Shown here: in pieces, positions 10,744 through 23,092 of the stretch
Layout: every line of letters starts with the position of its first letter
Numbering within the stretch: the stretch's first letter is position 1
Origin: Coix lacryma-jobi var. lacryma-jobi
Lineage: Eukaryota; Streptophyta; Magnoliopsida; Poales; Poaceae
Assembly: GCA_009763385.1 (NCBI GenBank)
Contig: CM019824.1
Location: 154,994,357 to 155,058,356, forward strand
DNA: 64,000 bases
Reading direction: 5' to 3'
Position numbers and translations under genes: made by a program
Notes under the pieces: generated by a model
What the model was told of the DNA's origin: nothing
What the model saw: only the letters and a program-made list of their open reading frames with translations
The model's database searches: none

Positions 10744-12379
10744 ATCTCCCCCTTGATGAGTGCATTGTCAACTACCAACACAAATCATAATGGAATAGAG
10801 GAAGGAAGAAAGAGAGAGAACTCGACCAATTGACCCAAAAGCATATCAAAGCCGAAGAAGGTCAAGTGGAAAGAGCAAAACAACTTGGTTCCCAAAGACA
10901 TGGGCAACGGCTCGACGCAACCAAGCAAAGCAAAGCTAGCCCTCAAGAAGAGGTAGAACAGGCTCAACACCGCTAGCGGGAAAACTCGATACCAATTGGA
11001 AAATCAATTGAAAATCAAGCAAAACAGAGCTAGCCCTCAAGAAGAGGCAGAACGGGCTCAACACCGCTAGCGAGGAAGCTCGATATCAAACGAAGAAAGC
11101 TTGATACCAATTGAAGAGTCATAACAGCAAAGGTGCTGGTCCCTCAAGAAAGAGGCAAAGGCTCAACACAACTAGCTACCAGCTCAAAAACTCCCCCTCA
11201 CGAAGTGCACACAACCAAGAACTCTCCCCTTAAGTTCAACTTCGGAAGGCACAAGATTTTGAAAATGTTTTTCTCCCCCTTAGTTGAACACTCAGATAAC
11301 ATATGATTTGCAATTTCTCCCCCTTAGTTGAAAATGCACCAACGAGCAAATTTCTCCCCCTTGACAGAATAACTCCGCCTTCCAAAATGCATATGAGTAA
11401 AAAAAATGCAAGTTAGCAGCTTCAGGAATATAGTCGATAGAATGAGAAGATGCTCTACAGAGTGCTGATCCGATGACGCATAAAATGCACAGAATGCTAG
11501 CAAAGGCTCAAACTGATCACCAAATGTGAAATGAGAGCAAGTGAGCAGTTTTCAGCCAAAAGGTATTCACCATCAAAGTAGCACCAAACATATATAGACA
11601 GGAAGTCAAACAAGTGCTAAACATGTATACAAGGTGAACTACCCCTAGCACAGTTCAATCATCATGCTATAGAATGAACCATAGAATTGTGTATCCAAAA
11701 TTTTATCGGAGTTGCAGCGGTTTAAATTACACAAGTTCAAATTTCAACATATGATTGCGAGAGGTTGAGAGCTTGTCATTGCCTAACTTTTCAACTATGC
11801 GAAGCCTATGCAGAAGCAATCAGAAGCTTAAAGCAACAGTTTTGGTCATACACTACACAGCTCAAGTTTAACTCAAAGTGCAATGAGAAACAGTCTCGAA
11901 ACTGTGATGTGCTGACAAGCAAACCCATCTTGATCTTTCCAATTCACTTAACTTGGTTCAAAATTTTATCTCAGAATATGAACATACCAAGTAAGTGAAT
12001 GACTCAGAACTAGAGACATAGCAAGCTAGCATATATGAAAAGCACGAGTGAATTCTACACATCCTACACATGCTAGTTGCATATCTCAATGGTGAACATT
12101 TTCAGATTTTAGGTTCATTTAGCAAGTTCACCATTCGTAAAATAGCTCAGCTCACAACATGTATCAGTGATCAGAAAGAGCATAAGCTAAGAGCATAAAC
12201 TACAAGCATCATCATAAAGCATCAGAGCATACACTATATAGAACATAGTCTCATTCTAAGGATTATATACATGAAGCTCTGAATGTAACTATGCAAGATG
12301 AAATGCAAAGATGCATGAAGAAACCAATTGAAAAACACAAAGTCAGTTTATAATACAAGAGTCAAAATGTTTCCCCCAT
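10744..12379 (-). mobile_element. 3' untranslated region of Y, multiple purine tracts
   Basis: No coding frame. The purine tract AAGGGGGAGAT (minus strand) adjoins the LTR at 10744. Extra tract-like copies are at about 11220, 11272, 11318 and 11352. Tandem units near 10937, 11027 and 11149 repeat CCTCAAGAA(A)GAGGC. Sites at 10987 and 11102 read GATACCAATTGAAG-like, matching the primer-binding-site/LTR junction. Multiple polypurine tracts are a reported Sirevirus trait. Confidence 0.7.
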
Positions 12380-13868
12380 CTAAAAGGGGAAACAAACACC
12401 AAGCTCACCTCTCAACCTAGCAAAAGTTGATTGGTCCAAAGGCTTGGTGAAAATATCAGCCAACTGATGATGAGTATCGACATGGCGAAGGTCGATATCA
12501 CCCTTCTCATAGTGGTCTCGCAGAAAATGAAAGCGCACATCAATATGTTTGGTCTTAGAGTGCAGCACGGGGTTCTTAGCAACGCTAATAGCACTCGTGC
12601 TGTCACAAAGCAAAGGAACACGAGAAAAGCTCAGACCAAAATCACGCAAAGTGGCCATCATCCAAAGCAACTGGGAACAACAGCTAGCCACAGCAACATA
12701 CTCAGCCTCCGTGGTAGACTAGGCGACACTAGACTGCTTGCGAGAAGACCACGATACAAGAGAAGAACCAATAAACTAGCAAGTCCCAGAAGTGGACTTG
12801 CGCTCAATACGGCAACCAGCAAAGTCGGCATCAGAATAACCGCAAAGGGAAAGGGTGGAGGAAGCAGAATACCAAATCCCAAACTCTGGAGTGAAGCATA
12901 AGTACCTCATAATGTGCTTGACCGTCTGACGGTGAGAAGTGTGCGGTGACGACTGAAATCGCGCGCACAGACACACCGCGAACTGGATGTCCGGGCGTGT
13001 CGCCGTCAGGTAGAGCAGCGACCCGATCATACTCCGGTACTCCTTCTAGTCCACAGCTTCTCCATCCACATCCGCATCCAGGGCCGCCGTGGTCGGCATG
13101 GGTGTTGGAAGAGGCTTGGCCTCACCCATGTCGAACTTCTTCATAATGTCCTTGGTGTACTTGCCCTGGTGCACGAATGTCCCTTCTCGGGATTGCTTGA
13201 TTTGCAACCCGAGGAAAAACGTCAACTCGCCCATCATGCTCATCTCGAACTCCCTGCTCATAGTATCTGCAAACTTGGCAACCAAAGCGTGAGAAGAACC
13301 ACCGAAAATGATATCATCCACGTAAACCTGGACCAAGAGAGTGTCATGGCCTTGCTTGAGGAGAAAAAGCGTTTTATCCACACATCCCATTTTAAAACCC
13401 TTAGCAAGCAAAAAGGTTTTCAACCTATCATACCAGGCTCTAGGGGCTTGTTTCAAACCATACAAAGCTTTGTGAAGTTTAAAAACAAGGTTTGGAAACT
13501 TGGGATTTTCAAAACCGGGGGGTTGTCTCACATACACTTCCTCTTCTATGAAGCCATTTAAGAAGGCACTCTTGACATCCATTTGAAAAAGTTTAAACCC
13601 TTTGGATGCAGCAAAAGCCAAGAGTATCCTAATTGCCTCCAAACGAGCTACAGGAGCAAAAGTCTCCTCATAGTCTATCCCCTCCTTCTGACTATACCCC
13701 TGGGCTACTAGTCTGGCCTCGTTTCTCACAACATGGCCATCCTCTCCTTGTTTGTTTTTGAAAACCCATTTTGTCCCAATATGGTGACACTCAGGAGGAA
13801 GAGGAACCAAAACCCAAACCCGATTTCTTTCAAAATTTTCTAACTCCTCATGCATGGCATTGACCCAA
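12380..13868 (-). pseudogene. Reverse transcriptase and RNase H of Y (stops present)
   Basis: Minus-strand copia RT-RNase H. From high to low coordinates: the entry motif (DPDWVNAMHEELENF), the RT core with YVDD near 13310, the IGSLLYLTATRPDI region near 13020, and the RNase H tail ending in a DIFTKPLD motif near 12440. In-frame stops interrupt it at about 13868, 13046 and 12776. It would copy element RNA into DNA and degrade the template. The order PR-INT-RT-RH is the copia order. Confidence 0.85.
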
Positions 13869-13897
13869 TCTGGATCAGATAAAGCGTGTCCAACATC

Positions 13898-15568
13898 TCA
13901 GGGTTCAAAATCAGCAACAAATGCAGAATGAGCAAAGTGAGAGATTTGTTGTGACCTTGACCGAGTGACACGTTCGCCGATGCTGCCAATCATCTGTTGA
14001 GGCGGGCGCTGGCGCTGGATGTGTCGTGGCGCCTCCCGAACTGATGTAGCCTCCCCCTCAACAGCAGCTGGTGCCTCCTCGGGTACAAAGGGTACCGCTC
14101 GAGGTGGCGGATCCCACGGCCCCCAAGATGAAGAAGTGTCGGGGCCGTTAGTCATAGTAGAAGCCGCTCCTTGCGGCACAACAGGTGGAGGGGGTGCTGG
14201 ATCATCCATACCTTTAGCACCCTCATCCTCATCATCAAAGAGTGTCTCACCAACCTCATGATCACATGCACGCTCAAAACGAGAAGAAGGACAAACCATG
14301 GTCTCGTCGAAGGTGACATCAGATGTCTCCATGACTCGGTTAGTATCAAGGTTAAGTACACGATATGCACGAGTATGAGTGCCATAACCCAAAAACACAC
14401 CTTCAGAAGAACGAGACTCAAACTTGTCCAAGTTGCCTTTCTTAAGTATAAAACAATGGCAACCGAAAACACTAAAATAACTCACCTTGGGCAGTTTTCC
14501 AAAACGCAACTCATAAGAAGTCTTTTTCAAGAAGGCTCGGAGAAAAATGCGATTGGAAATGTAGCATGAAGTGCTCATAGCCTCGGCCCAATGTCGCCTA
14601 GGAGTCCTATGCTCATCGAGCATCGTCCTGGCCATCTCTACAAGGGTCTGATTCTTCCTTTCTACAACACCATTCTGTGGCGGTGTGTAGGGAGAAGAAA
14701 ATTGATGCTCTAAACCCAAAGAGTCACAAAACTTCTCAAAATCCGAATTCTTGAATTCGGAACCATTATCACTCCTAATAGCTCGCATCGAGTTCAAAGG
14801 GAACTCATTCTGAAGACGCAAAATCAGATTGCGAGCAAAGGAGAAAGTCTCGGTCTTCTCAGCTAAAAAGAAGACCCACGAATATCTCGAAAAGTCGTCA
14901 ACAACAACAAGCACATACCACTTCCCCCCAACCGAGCTCACCCGAGCCGGACCAACAAGGTCCATGTGCAAAAGCTCTCCAGGGCGCTTAGTCATGACCT
15001 GAGTCACTGGATGGTGGGGAGCAGCAACCATCTTCCCATGTCTACAAGAATGGCAAACAAGATCCTTCTCCATGGATAGCTTGGGCAATCCTCGGATTAG
15101 GCCAAGTGAACTAAGCCTTGCAAGCAAGTCGAAGCTCAGGTGACCAAGTCTCCTATGCCACTTCCAAAGATTAGAGGAGGAAGGTCCAGCCAAAAGACAA
15201 CGAGAAATTCCAAATGACTCCGAGAAATCCGCACGAAAGACTTTCCCAAAGGGCAAAATCACACAAACAAGATTGCCCTGAGGATCCAAAATGCGACTGA
15301 GATTCGGTTTAAAACGAATCTCATAGTCATCATCGAAAAGTTGCGAAACAGAAAGAAGGTTAAAATGCAAGTTAGAAACAAGAGCAACATCGCGCAACAC
15401 AAAGTGCTCATTGACTCGCACCGACCCACGAGACAATACCTTACCCTTGCTATTGTCGCCGAAGGTGATAAACTCCTTTTCGGTGACCGGACTAAGACTG
15501 GAGAACCACTTGGCGTTTCCGGTCATGTGCCTCGAACACCCGGAATCCACCAACCAAACGTTCTCCAA
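13898..15568 (-). pseudogene. Protease and integrase of Y
   Basis: Minus-strand frame of 556 codons, open throughout. It begins with an aspartic protease motif (VDSGCSRHMTG), then the GAG-preintegrase region (LWKWHRRLGHLSFDLL), the zinc-binding H-H-C-C, and the integrase catalytic core with DLVGP, SDNGSEF and the PQNGVVERKN glutamate. A proline-rich linker leads into RT. It ends at a stop at 13898, just before RT. Best preserved pol segment in the X/Y block. Confidence 0.85.
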
Positions 15569-15861
15569 TCGTTTTACCTACATCAATAAAAAGACATAGG
15601 GTGAGCATATGGTCCAACACTGGGGTGAGTGAAATAGGAGTTATAGTAGTGTTGGGCCGGCTGCTCAAAAGAACGGTTAGCAGAAAAACCATTCCTAGCA
15701 CGCCTACGAGAAGAGCGATCACCACGTAGAGGAAAATGTGGTCCGCTAAGGGAGGAGCGTCCATCGCGATACTCAAAACGCGGTGGTGGAAAACGCTCAA
15801 CTACAAAGCCACTGCCACGAGATCCATAGCCTACAACTGCAGGCTCCCGCCGGGCACGACC
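15569..15861 (-). pseudogene. gag-pol spacer of Y (frameshifted)
   Basis: Arginine/glycine-rich coding sequence can be followed across here (about 15800-15600), but it is out of frame with the gag segment on its 5' side and has stops before the protease. It probably belonged to a continuous gag-pol reading frame. Confidence 0.5.
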
Positions 15862-17058
15862 TCATCGCGGCCTAGGCCTAGGAACTTGAGGTTTTGGACC
15901 TCTAGTCCTAGCAGCACGCCTCTGAACATTAGGCACATGTACATCATAGAAAGGATGGTACATGTCCGTGTTGTTCATCTCCTTTGCACGACGCGCCTCT
16001 CTCTTGCACCCAAAGCAAAACTCACTCAAGTGTCCATCTCTCCCACAGTGCTCACAATGGTACCTCATCGCTCTCAAAGGGGGTTGTTGGTTCTCACGGT
16101 AGTGGGTGTGGATCACTTTGCCCTTCTGTGGCATCAGCTCCTCTTGGATGGGTGGCATGGTGTCTAGCTTGTTCTTGAGGTGGTTTGGTTTTGGAGCCCA
16201 TGATTGTTTCTTGGGTGGAGCTCTCGGAGGTTCTACAAATACACCATCCTTGGTGTTAGGCTTGAGAGGCTCCTTGGGTGGAATCTTGGTAAGCTTGGGA
16301 GTAGTGGTGGAGTTGGGCTTCTCACACGGGTTCAGACCACTCGACTCTCCAATCTTCCCAAAAGAAGAAACATCAACACCCGGAGCAAAACCTACACCAG
16401 GACCTCCAGCAACATGCTTGAACTGGGAGATCATCATCCCAAGCTGCGGCTCACCACTAGACACCCATGACAAGATGGTCCGAAGGTATGTGTTTTCCTC
16501 CTCGGTTTGCATCTTGTCATGCTTCACATTTGCAATCTCCATCTCTAAACCCTCGCAAAGAACGCACCTAGACAAACAAGTGCTATCCGAGTTGGCCTTT
16601 TCAAGAGACACAATCTTGGCATTCTTCTCTGCCAACTCAGATTGCAAGCTCGCACAGGACTTGCACGCACCAAGCACTGAAGATCTAGCTCTCAGCTCAT
16701 CCACCTCTCCTACCAACGCAACATACTTACCTCTCCAGGTGAGAAGGTCAGTCATGTGTGTGGTGCACATCTCGCACTCAACCTCCTCAGATACGACCAC
16801 GGTGGACTTGGCAAACTCAAGCTCCTTCACCGTGTCCTCCCACTTCTGCCTAAACTCCTTACGCTCTCTAGCAGCACGCCTAAGCAGCTTATCTTGACTA
16901 AGGAGAGCGGCAGTAAGTTTCTCGACCTCAGCAGAAAGCTCATCGGGGGTCAGAGATACCTGGGAGGTGTCGTCGTCGTCATCGTTCCGAGGGATCTCCT
17001 CCAGCTCGCCGTCGACCTCCTTGCCGAGGGCCATGGTGCAGAAGCCCTCGTCGTCGGC
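15862..17058 (-). pseudogene. gag of Y, coiled-coil and second zinc knuckle
   Basis: Minus strand, continuing gag after the hAT insertion. An acidic stretch (DDDDDTSQVSLTPDELSAEVEKL) is followed by about 180 residues of heptad-rich coiled coil with paired cysteines, a proline/lysine-rich linker, and a second CCHC-like knuckle (CEHCGRDGHLSEFC) near 16050. Long coiled-coil gag extensions with two knuckles match the arrangement seen in W. Confidence 0.75.
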
Positions 17059-17988
17059 GAAGAAACCATGGGCAGATCCAGGGGTATTCCCTGGTATTCC
17101 CAAGAATACCCAACTATTTTGGACCACCATTATGTATATATGTGTATATACTTATATATATATATGCATAATACAACATTCAGTAGGATTTTCAATCAAT
17201 TTAGCCCAAAGCAGCTAAGAAAACCAGCCTTTCAGCTTTACTTCCTAAATCCCATGCACTCGGGTCAGTCCACTAGGCGTCTAGGCCCAATTGGTCACTC
17301 CACGCTGTCTCCCAAACCTGGCCTAGGCGTCCCTTCATCTCTCGCTCCGACTGGGTGGCGCTAACCTTAGGTGGTGGCGTGCGGCGCGGCGAGGCGGACT
17401 GGTGGAGACGGCGGCAGTTGTCAGAGGGAGCGAGCTAACAGCTGCAAGCGGCCAAGCGCAACTGCGCAAGGCAGCACTAGCGTGCACGGGCGGACGGGCA
17501 GCCAAGCATGGCAAAGGCAACAACCGGCTGCCGGCTGGGCGCAAATGCGACGCTGGTGGCCGACGCGGTGGGAAGCAGTCACGCCGCCGTGCAGCCCTAC
17601 TGAGGCCGAGGTAACTCCTTTGTTAGCTCAGTCTCCAGCCTCCAAGCTCTGCGCTCTTGGAGTCGAGGTTGTTCTCTATTGTTTATGGTAAGAGGGCTTA
17701 AATTTCAATTCGAAATCTAGGTTGTAGGAATCAGATATTGGTTGAGAAATTACTAATTTACGGTGTTATTGTCTATTGCAGTATTGTTATTGGTTTGCAA
17801 AATAAAAAACAAATCGATTGATTTGCACACTTTGTGAGATAGAACTGTTTAGATGAATGATTTTCTATTTAACTATTTTGATAACTTTAATTATCGGTGA
17901 GGAACTACTATCAATTCTATGGATGGATTTTTTATGTGAATGTGGGAATACCCAACTTTAAAATTCTGGCTCCGCCACTGGAAGAAAC
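17059..17988. mobile_element. Non-autonomous hAT transposon in Y gag
   Basis: The element is 17067-17980 (914 bp), flanked by perfect 8-bp duplications GAAGAAAC at 17059-17066 and 17981-17988. The right end, read inward, is CAGTGGCGGAGCCAG, the terminal repeat common in grass hAT elements. The left end (CATGGGCAGATCCAGG) is a degenerate version. Secondary repeats GGGTATTCCC lie just inside both ends. The interior has no transposase; a GC-rich block at 17340-17610 may be captured host sequence. Excising it restores the gag frame. Confidence 0.85.
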
Positions 17989-19125
17989 AGAGTCCGTTGA
18001 GCTTGTCCTCGATCTTCTTCTTCTTCTCGGACTCGTCATCGCTTGAGAAAGCGGAGTCGTCATCCGAGTCGTCGACGTCGCTGAGCGTGGCGAAGAATGC
18101 ACGCTGCTCAGCCTGGGCCTTCTCCAAGTACTTGGTCTTGATGTACTCCTTGTTGAAGCCGCCCTTCCGCTTGTGCTTCGCGGGGACGTACTTTTCCTTG
18201 CGCTTGCCGGAGTCGTACTTGTGCCCATGATCCGCCTTGCTGAAGGTCTTCTTGTTCTTCTTCGGGCAATTGGCGATGAAGTGGTTGGGGTCGCCGCACT
18301 CAAAGCATCCTGAGCGTCCTCCTCCACGGCAACGGTTCATGCAGTTGTTGTGGAACCGCAAGAACCGGTTGGCAAGCAAAGCTAGCTCGTCATCCCCCAA
18401 AGACTCCATCTTCTCCTCTGTGACAGAAAAGAGTGAAGAGAGTGCAAATCCTCCAGAGGTGTTAGCAGAAGAGCTAGAAAGCAGAGCCATCGACGGGCCG
18501 GAAGGTTCTCATAAGAAGCCCTCGCCATGGCATCGATCTCACTGGACTTGAGCTTACTGAAGAGCTCGTCGCACGTGAGGGTCTCATAGTTAGGCGATTC
18601 GATGATCGCCTGAACCTTGGAATCCCACACCGACCGATCAAGAGTATGGAGTAGCTTGAGAGCTCTCTCATGATCGTCGAAAGGCAACAGCTCCTTGTTA
18701 GCCCTCATCCTGTTGACAATCACCTGAAAGCGAGCGAATAAACTTTCTATGCTCTCGCCAGGCATGTGTCGAAAGTTCTCATACTCTCGCTTGAACGACT
18801 CGTAGAGATGGGTTTTGACTTGAGTGGTTCCCTCATGAAAACGCATGAGGGTAGCCCAAATCTCCCGAGCCGTAGCGAGGTGAGAAACGCGATCAAACTC
18901 ACTCATGCTCAGACATGAGAAAAGAGCATTACGGGCTTGGCTATTGGCATCGTGCTCATCGATCTGAAGCTAAGAGACACGAGCAGCCAAGACCACGTAA
19001 TCGACAGAGTTGCAAATATCCCAGATGGAAGCACCCAAACTCTGCAGATAGGCCGACATGCGTATCTTCCAATACGCATAGTTCATCCCATCGAAAAACG
19101 GTGGTTTGCCCACGCCGCGATCCAT
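17989..19125 (-). pseudogene. gag of Y, N-terminal part, second copy
   Basis: ATG at 19125. Copia gag domain, CCHC knuckle (CFECGDPNHFIANC) near 18310, then a basic region and an acidic serine-rich stretch up to the hAT insertion. It carries the same TAG (near 18971) and the same one-base deletion (near 18498) as 7737-8762. Otherwise about 1% different from that copy by eye. Confidence 0.85.
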
Positions 19126-19169
19126 GTCGCCTTCTGTGGATCTGGAACCGGCTAAGGTGGAAGATCCTT

Positions 19170-19186
19170 AACCCGCTCTGATACCA
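19170..19186 (-). promoter_or_regulatory. Primer-binding site of Y, second copy
   Basis: Minus-strand TGGTATCAGAGCGGGTT adjacent to the LTR at 19189, as at 8807-8823. Confidence 0.8.
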
Positions 19187-19188
19187 AT

Positions 19189-21106
19189 TGAAGGATCGAA
19201 AGAGCTACCAGAAAGCGACCAGAGGGGGGTGAATGGGAGCTTCAAATTTTTCCTCTCAGAAACTTGTTGCCACTGTCCCAAAATCAACCCCGAAGAGCAA
19301 ACCCTAGAACTTGCAAGTGTCCACGACCCTAAAGATAGGGTGGATGCTTCCAAGAAGCACAGCGAGACACTTTACAACTCTAGAAACCCAACGCAAAAGA
19401 CGGAAACCAAAACCGACAAAGGACGAATGAACGACGGACGAAATAGTGCACAATCAGGTGCATCTGGCACAGCACCGGACGCGTCCGATGCAAACAGGGC
19501 ACTTCTGGAACCTTACTGGACCAGCATCGGACGCTGCTACAGTGCAACCCTAGCGTCCGATGCCTGACCTCCGGCGCGTCCGATGGCAACGGATGCTCCG
19601 ATGGTCAGCGTCCGATGCTCCTTTAAAAACACTGTCAGATGACACGTGGCATCGGACGCTCTGATGTGATGAACACAACGTCCGATGGTCACAGTCACAG
19701 CGTCCGATGGTCCCGAAACAACACTGTTCTTCCGCGAAATTCACTTGATCTCCTCCAAATCAAAAGCACTAAGGCTTAGACTTGGTATGAGGAGTTCCAA
19801 GGAGGTTAGTGAGCTATCCCAAAAGAATCATGGCTCGAACCTAACTCCAAATCGATAAATTGGAAGAATTTTGGGACTAAAAGAGCAAAACCGATCCGGA
19901 GCAAAAATCAACCGATCTACTAGTTCGTGAGGTTAGAGGTCAAATCCTTTGGGGGAAAGAAGTGCCTCATGATTTAGAACAACTTGGTTCAAACGGATTT
20001 GCAAAAGACGCACCGAACAAAGAGATCGATCGATGGGAAAAACGTGGAGAAAGGGATTCCGCGAAGAACACGAACAAAACGCGAATCACAACCACGAATT
20101 TGCAACCGTGTGGCTACCACACGCTACAACAGTGAGATTACGGTCTCACTTCCTCAAAATCTCCAGTACACAGAGGTATGATTCTCTGCGGATCTCAGTT
20201 GCTACAGCAGGGGATTGGGAGAGCAGGAGAACCTAGAAGGCAAAGAGCAAATGACTGAGATAGAATGGGAGGAGGGTGTCTCCCTCTACTTATCCTAATT
20301 CTATTTCCTACTCTACCCCTCACTACTTACAGAGCGAACCAGCTAAACCCTAAGGTTATTCTGGACCAACTCGAAGATGCTGGTGATCCGACGGCCACGC
20401 CCACACAACTGGTAGCGTTGCCTCGACGCAACCTCACCGATTGCCGCCATGTGCCGTCACCGCTCCGCTCGTACTTTTCCCGCACATCGCAACCCCGGTT
20501 TTGTGGCCCAAACCGGGAAACTAGCCTTCATGACCAACCCCCGGTTTTGAGGCCCAAACCGGGAAACCAGCCGTCCATCGCCTGAGTTTTGTGGCCCAAA
20601 CTCAGAAACCCGCAGCACCCAGGTTTTGAGGCCCAAACCTGGAAACCGTCCTCAGCCCGAGTTTTGTGGCCCAAACTCGGAAACCATCAGCGCCTAGGTT
20701 TTGAGGCCCAAACCTGGAAACCGTCCACTCAGTGGTTTTTCTGTGGCTCAACCACCAAACCGAGCCGTAGAGGGGATGCACCGCCCGTGCACCCCGTCCA
20801 CCGACATGTGTCCCCAAGTCCTCGACTCGAGCAACACCATGCCCGTAAGTCTCCGCTCGTCGTTGTCCCAGGCTGTTAGCCACCACAGCTGATCCTCGGG
20901 CCACCAGTCCCTCTGTCCAAGCCTCACGTCCGCCCTTCGCCACTCTCGGTCCATCGGCACGGCACGTCTCTACTTGACCTTCACCTTGCCTTTGATCACT
21001 GTATCCGTGCTCGACACCTGCACAACACAAACCAAAGAACATGCACATTATCCTAGTTGACAATCACTCATCACTCAGAGACTCAGAATACACCCATGTA
21101 TCCGCA
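19189..21106 (-). mobile_element. 5' LTR of element Y (right LTR)
   Basis: 1918 bp, near-identical partner of 8826-10743. On its right it is not followed by a purine tract but abuts the reverse transcriptase gene of X (AGTTTAAAACC at 21107), which shows that Y inserted into X pol. The expected left partner of the target duplication (AGTTT) has been lost to the deletion that joins 7736 to gag. Confidence 0.8.
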
Positions 21107-21719
21107 AGTTTAAAACCTTTGGACGTGGCAAAAGCCAAGAGGATCCTAATTGCCTCCAAACGAGCTACAGGAGCAAACGTCTCCTCATAGTCTATCCCCT
21201 CCTTCTGACTATACCCCTGGGCTACAAGTCTGGCCTTGTTTCTCACAACATGGCCATCCTCTCCTTGTTTGTTTTTGAAAACCCATTTTGTCCCAATAGG
21301 ATGACACTCAGGAAGAAAAGGAACAAGAACCCAAACCCGATTTCTCTCAAAGTTTTCAAGCTCCTCATGCATGGCATTGACCCAATCCGGATCACATAAA
21401 GCATGTCCAACATCTCGAGGTTCAAAATCAGCAACAAATGCAGAATGAGCAAAGTGAGAGATTTGTTGTGACCTTGACCGAGTGACACGTTCGCCGATGT
21501 TGCCGATCATCTGTTGAGGCGGGTGTTGGCGCTGAATGTGTCGTGGTGCCTCCCGAGCTGAAGTGATCTCCCCCTCAACAGCAATTGGTGCCTCCTCGGG
21601 TACAAAAGGTACCGCTCGAGGTGGCGGATCCCACGGCCCCCAAGTAGTCGAAGAAGAAGGATCGGGGCCGTGAGTGGTAGTAGAGGCCACTCTTTGCGGC
21701 ACAGCAGGTGGAGCTGGTG
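21107..21719 (-). pseudogene. Integrase-RT linker and RT N-terminus of X (fragment)
   Basis: Minus-strand fragment similar to Y around 13600-14170: the proline-rich linker, the DPDWVNAMHEELENF entry motif and the RT N-terminus up to SKGFKL, where the Y LTR cuts it. Its upstream end is fused near 21720 to gag, so integrase, protease and the gag coiled coil have been deleted from X. Confidence 0.8.
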
Positions 21720-23029
21720 CTAAAGGAGAGTGGTAGTAAGTTTCTCGACCTCAGCAGAAAGCTCATCGGGGGTCTGAGATACCTGGGAGGTGTCGTCGTC
21801 ATCGTCGTCGTTCCGAGGGATGTCCTCCAGCTCGCCGTCGACTTCCTTGCCGAGGGCCATGGTGCAGAGACCCTCGTCGTCGACGAAGAAGCAGAGACCG
21901 TTTAGCTTGTCCTCGATCCTCTTCTTCTTCTCGGACTCGTCGTCGCTTGAGCAAGCGGAGTCATCATCCGAGTCATCGACGTTGCTGAGCGTGGCGAAGA
22001 ATGCACGCTGCTCAGCTTGGGCCTTCTCCAAGTACTTCGTCTTGATGTACTCCTTGTTGAAGCCGCCCTTCCGCTTGTGCTTCGCGGGGACGTACTTCTC
22101 CTTGCGCTTGCCGGAGTCATACTTGTGCCCATGATCCGCCTTGCCAAAGACTTGCTTGTTCTTCTTTGGGCAATTGGCGATGAAGTGGTTGGGGTCGCCG
22201 CACTCGAAACATCCCGAGCGTCCTCCTCCGCGGTGACGATTCATGCGGTTGTTGTGAAACCGCAAGAACCGGTTGGCGAGCAAAGCCAACTCGTCATCCC
22301 CCATGAACTCAGCTGCTCCTCTGTGACAGAAAGAAGGGAGGAAAGTGCAAAGCTTCCAGAGGGATTAGCAGAAGAGCCAGAAAGCAAAGCCATCGATGGG
22401 CCAGAAGGATTTTCATAAGAAGCCCTCGACATGGCATCGATCTCACTAGACTTGAGCTTACTAAAGAGCTCGTCGCATGTGAGGGTCTCATAGTTAGATG
22501 ATTCAATGATCGCCTGGACCTTGGAGTCCCACACCGACCGATCAAGAGTACGCAAAAGCTTCAAAGCTCTCTCATGATCGCCGAAAGGCAACAACTCCTT
22601 GTTAGCTCTCATCTTGTTGACAATCACCTGAAAGCGAGCGAATAAACTTTCTATGCTCTCGTCAGGCATATGTCGAAAGTTCTCATACTCCCGCTTGTGC
22701 GACTCGTAGAGATGGGATTTGACTTGAGTGGTTCCCTCATGGAAACGCATGAGGGTCGCCCAAATCTCACGAGCCGTAGGGAGGTGAGAAACACGATCAA
22801 ACTCGGACATGCTCAAACAGGAGAAAAGAGCGTTACGCGCTCGGCTATTGGCATCATGCTCATCCATCTGAAGCTGAGTAACACGAGCAGCCAAGACAAC
22901 GTAATCGGCCTTGCTGCAAATCTCCCAAACAGAAGAGTCCATGCTCTGGAGATAGGCCGACATGCGTATCTTCCAATACACATAGTTCGTCCCATCAAAA
23001 AACGGCGGTTTGCCCACGCCGCGATCCAT
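21720..23029 (-). pseudogene. gag of X
   Basis: ATG at 23029 (MDRGVGKPPFFDG). It has the copia gag domain and the CCHC knuckle (CFECGDPNHFIANC), then basic and acidic low complexity, ending at the deletion junction with pol. A frameshift near 22310 separates gag domain from knuckle. Sequence is clearly diverged from both Y gag copies, which supports X and Y being separate insertions. Confidence 0.8.
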
Positions 23030-23073
23030 GTCGCCTTCTGTGGATCTGGAACCGACTAAGGTGGAAGATCCTT

Positions 23074-23090
23074 AACCCGCTCTGATACCA
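23074..23090 (-). promoter_or_regulatory. Primer-binding site of X
   Basis: Minus-strand TGGTATCAGAGCGGGTT next to the LTR that starts at 23093. Confidence 0.8.
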
Positions 23091-23092
23091 AT

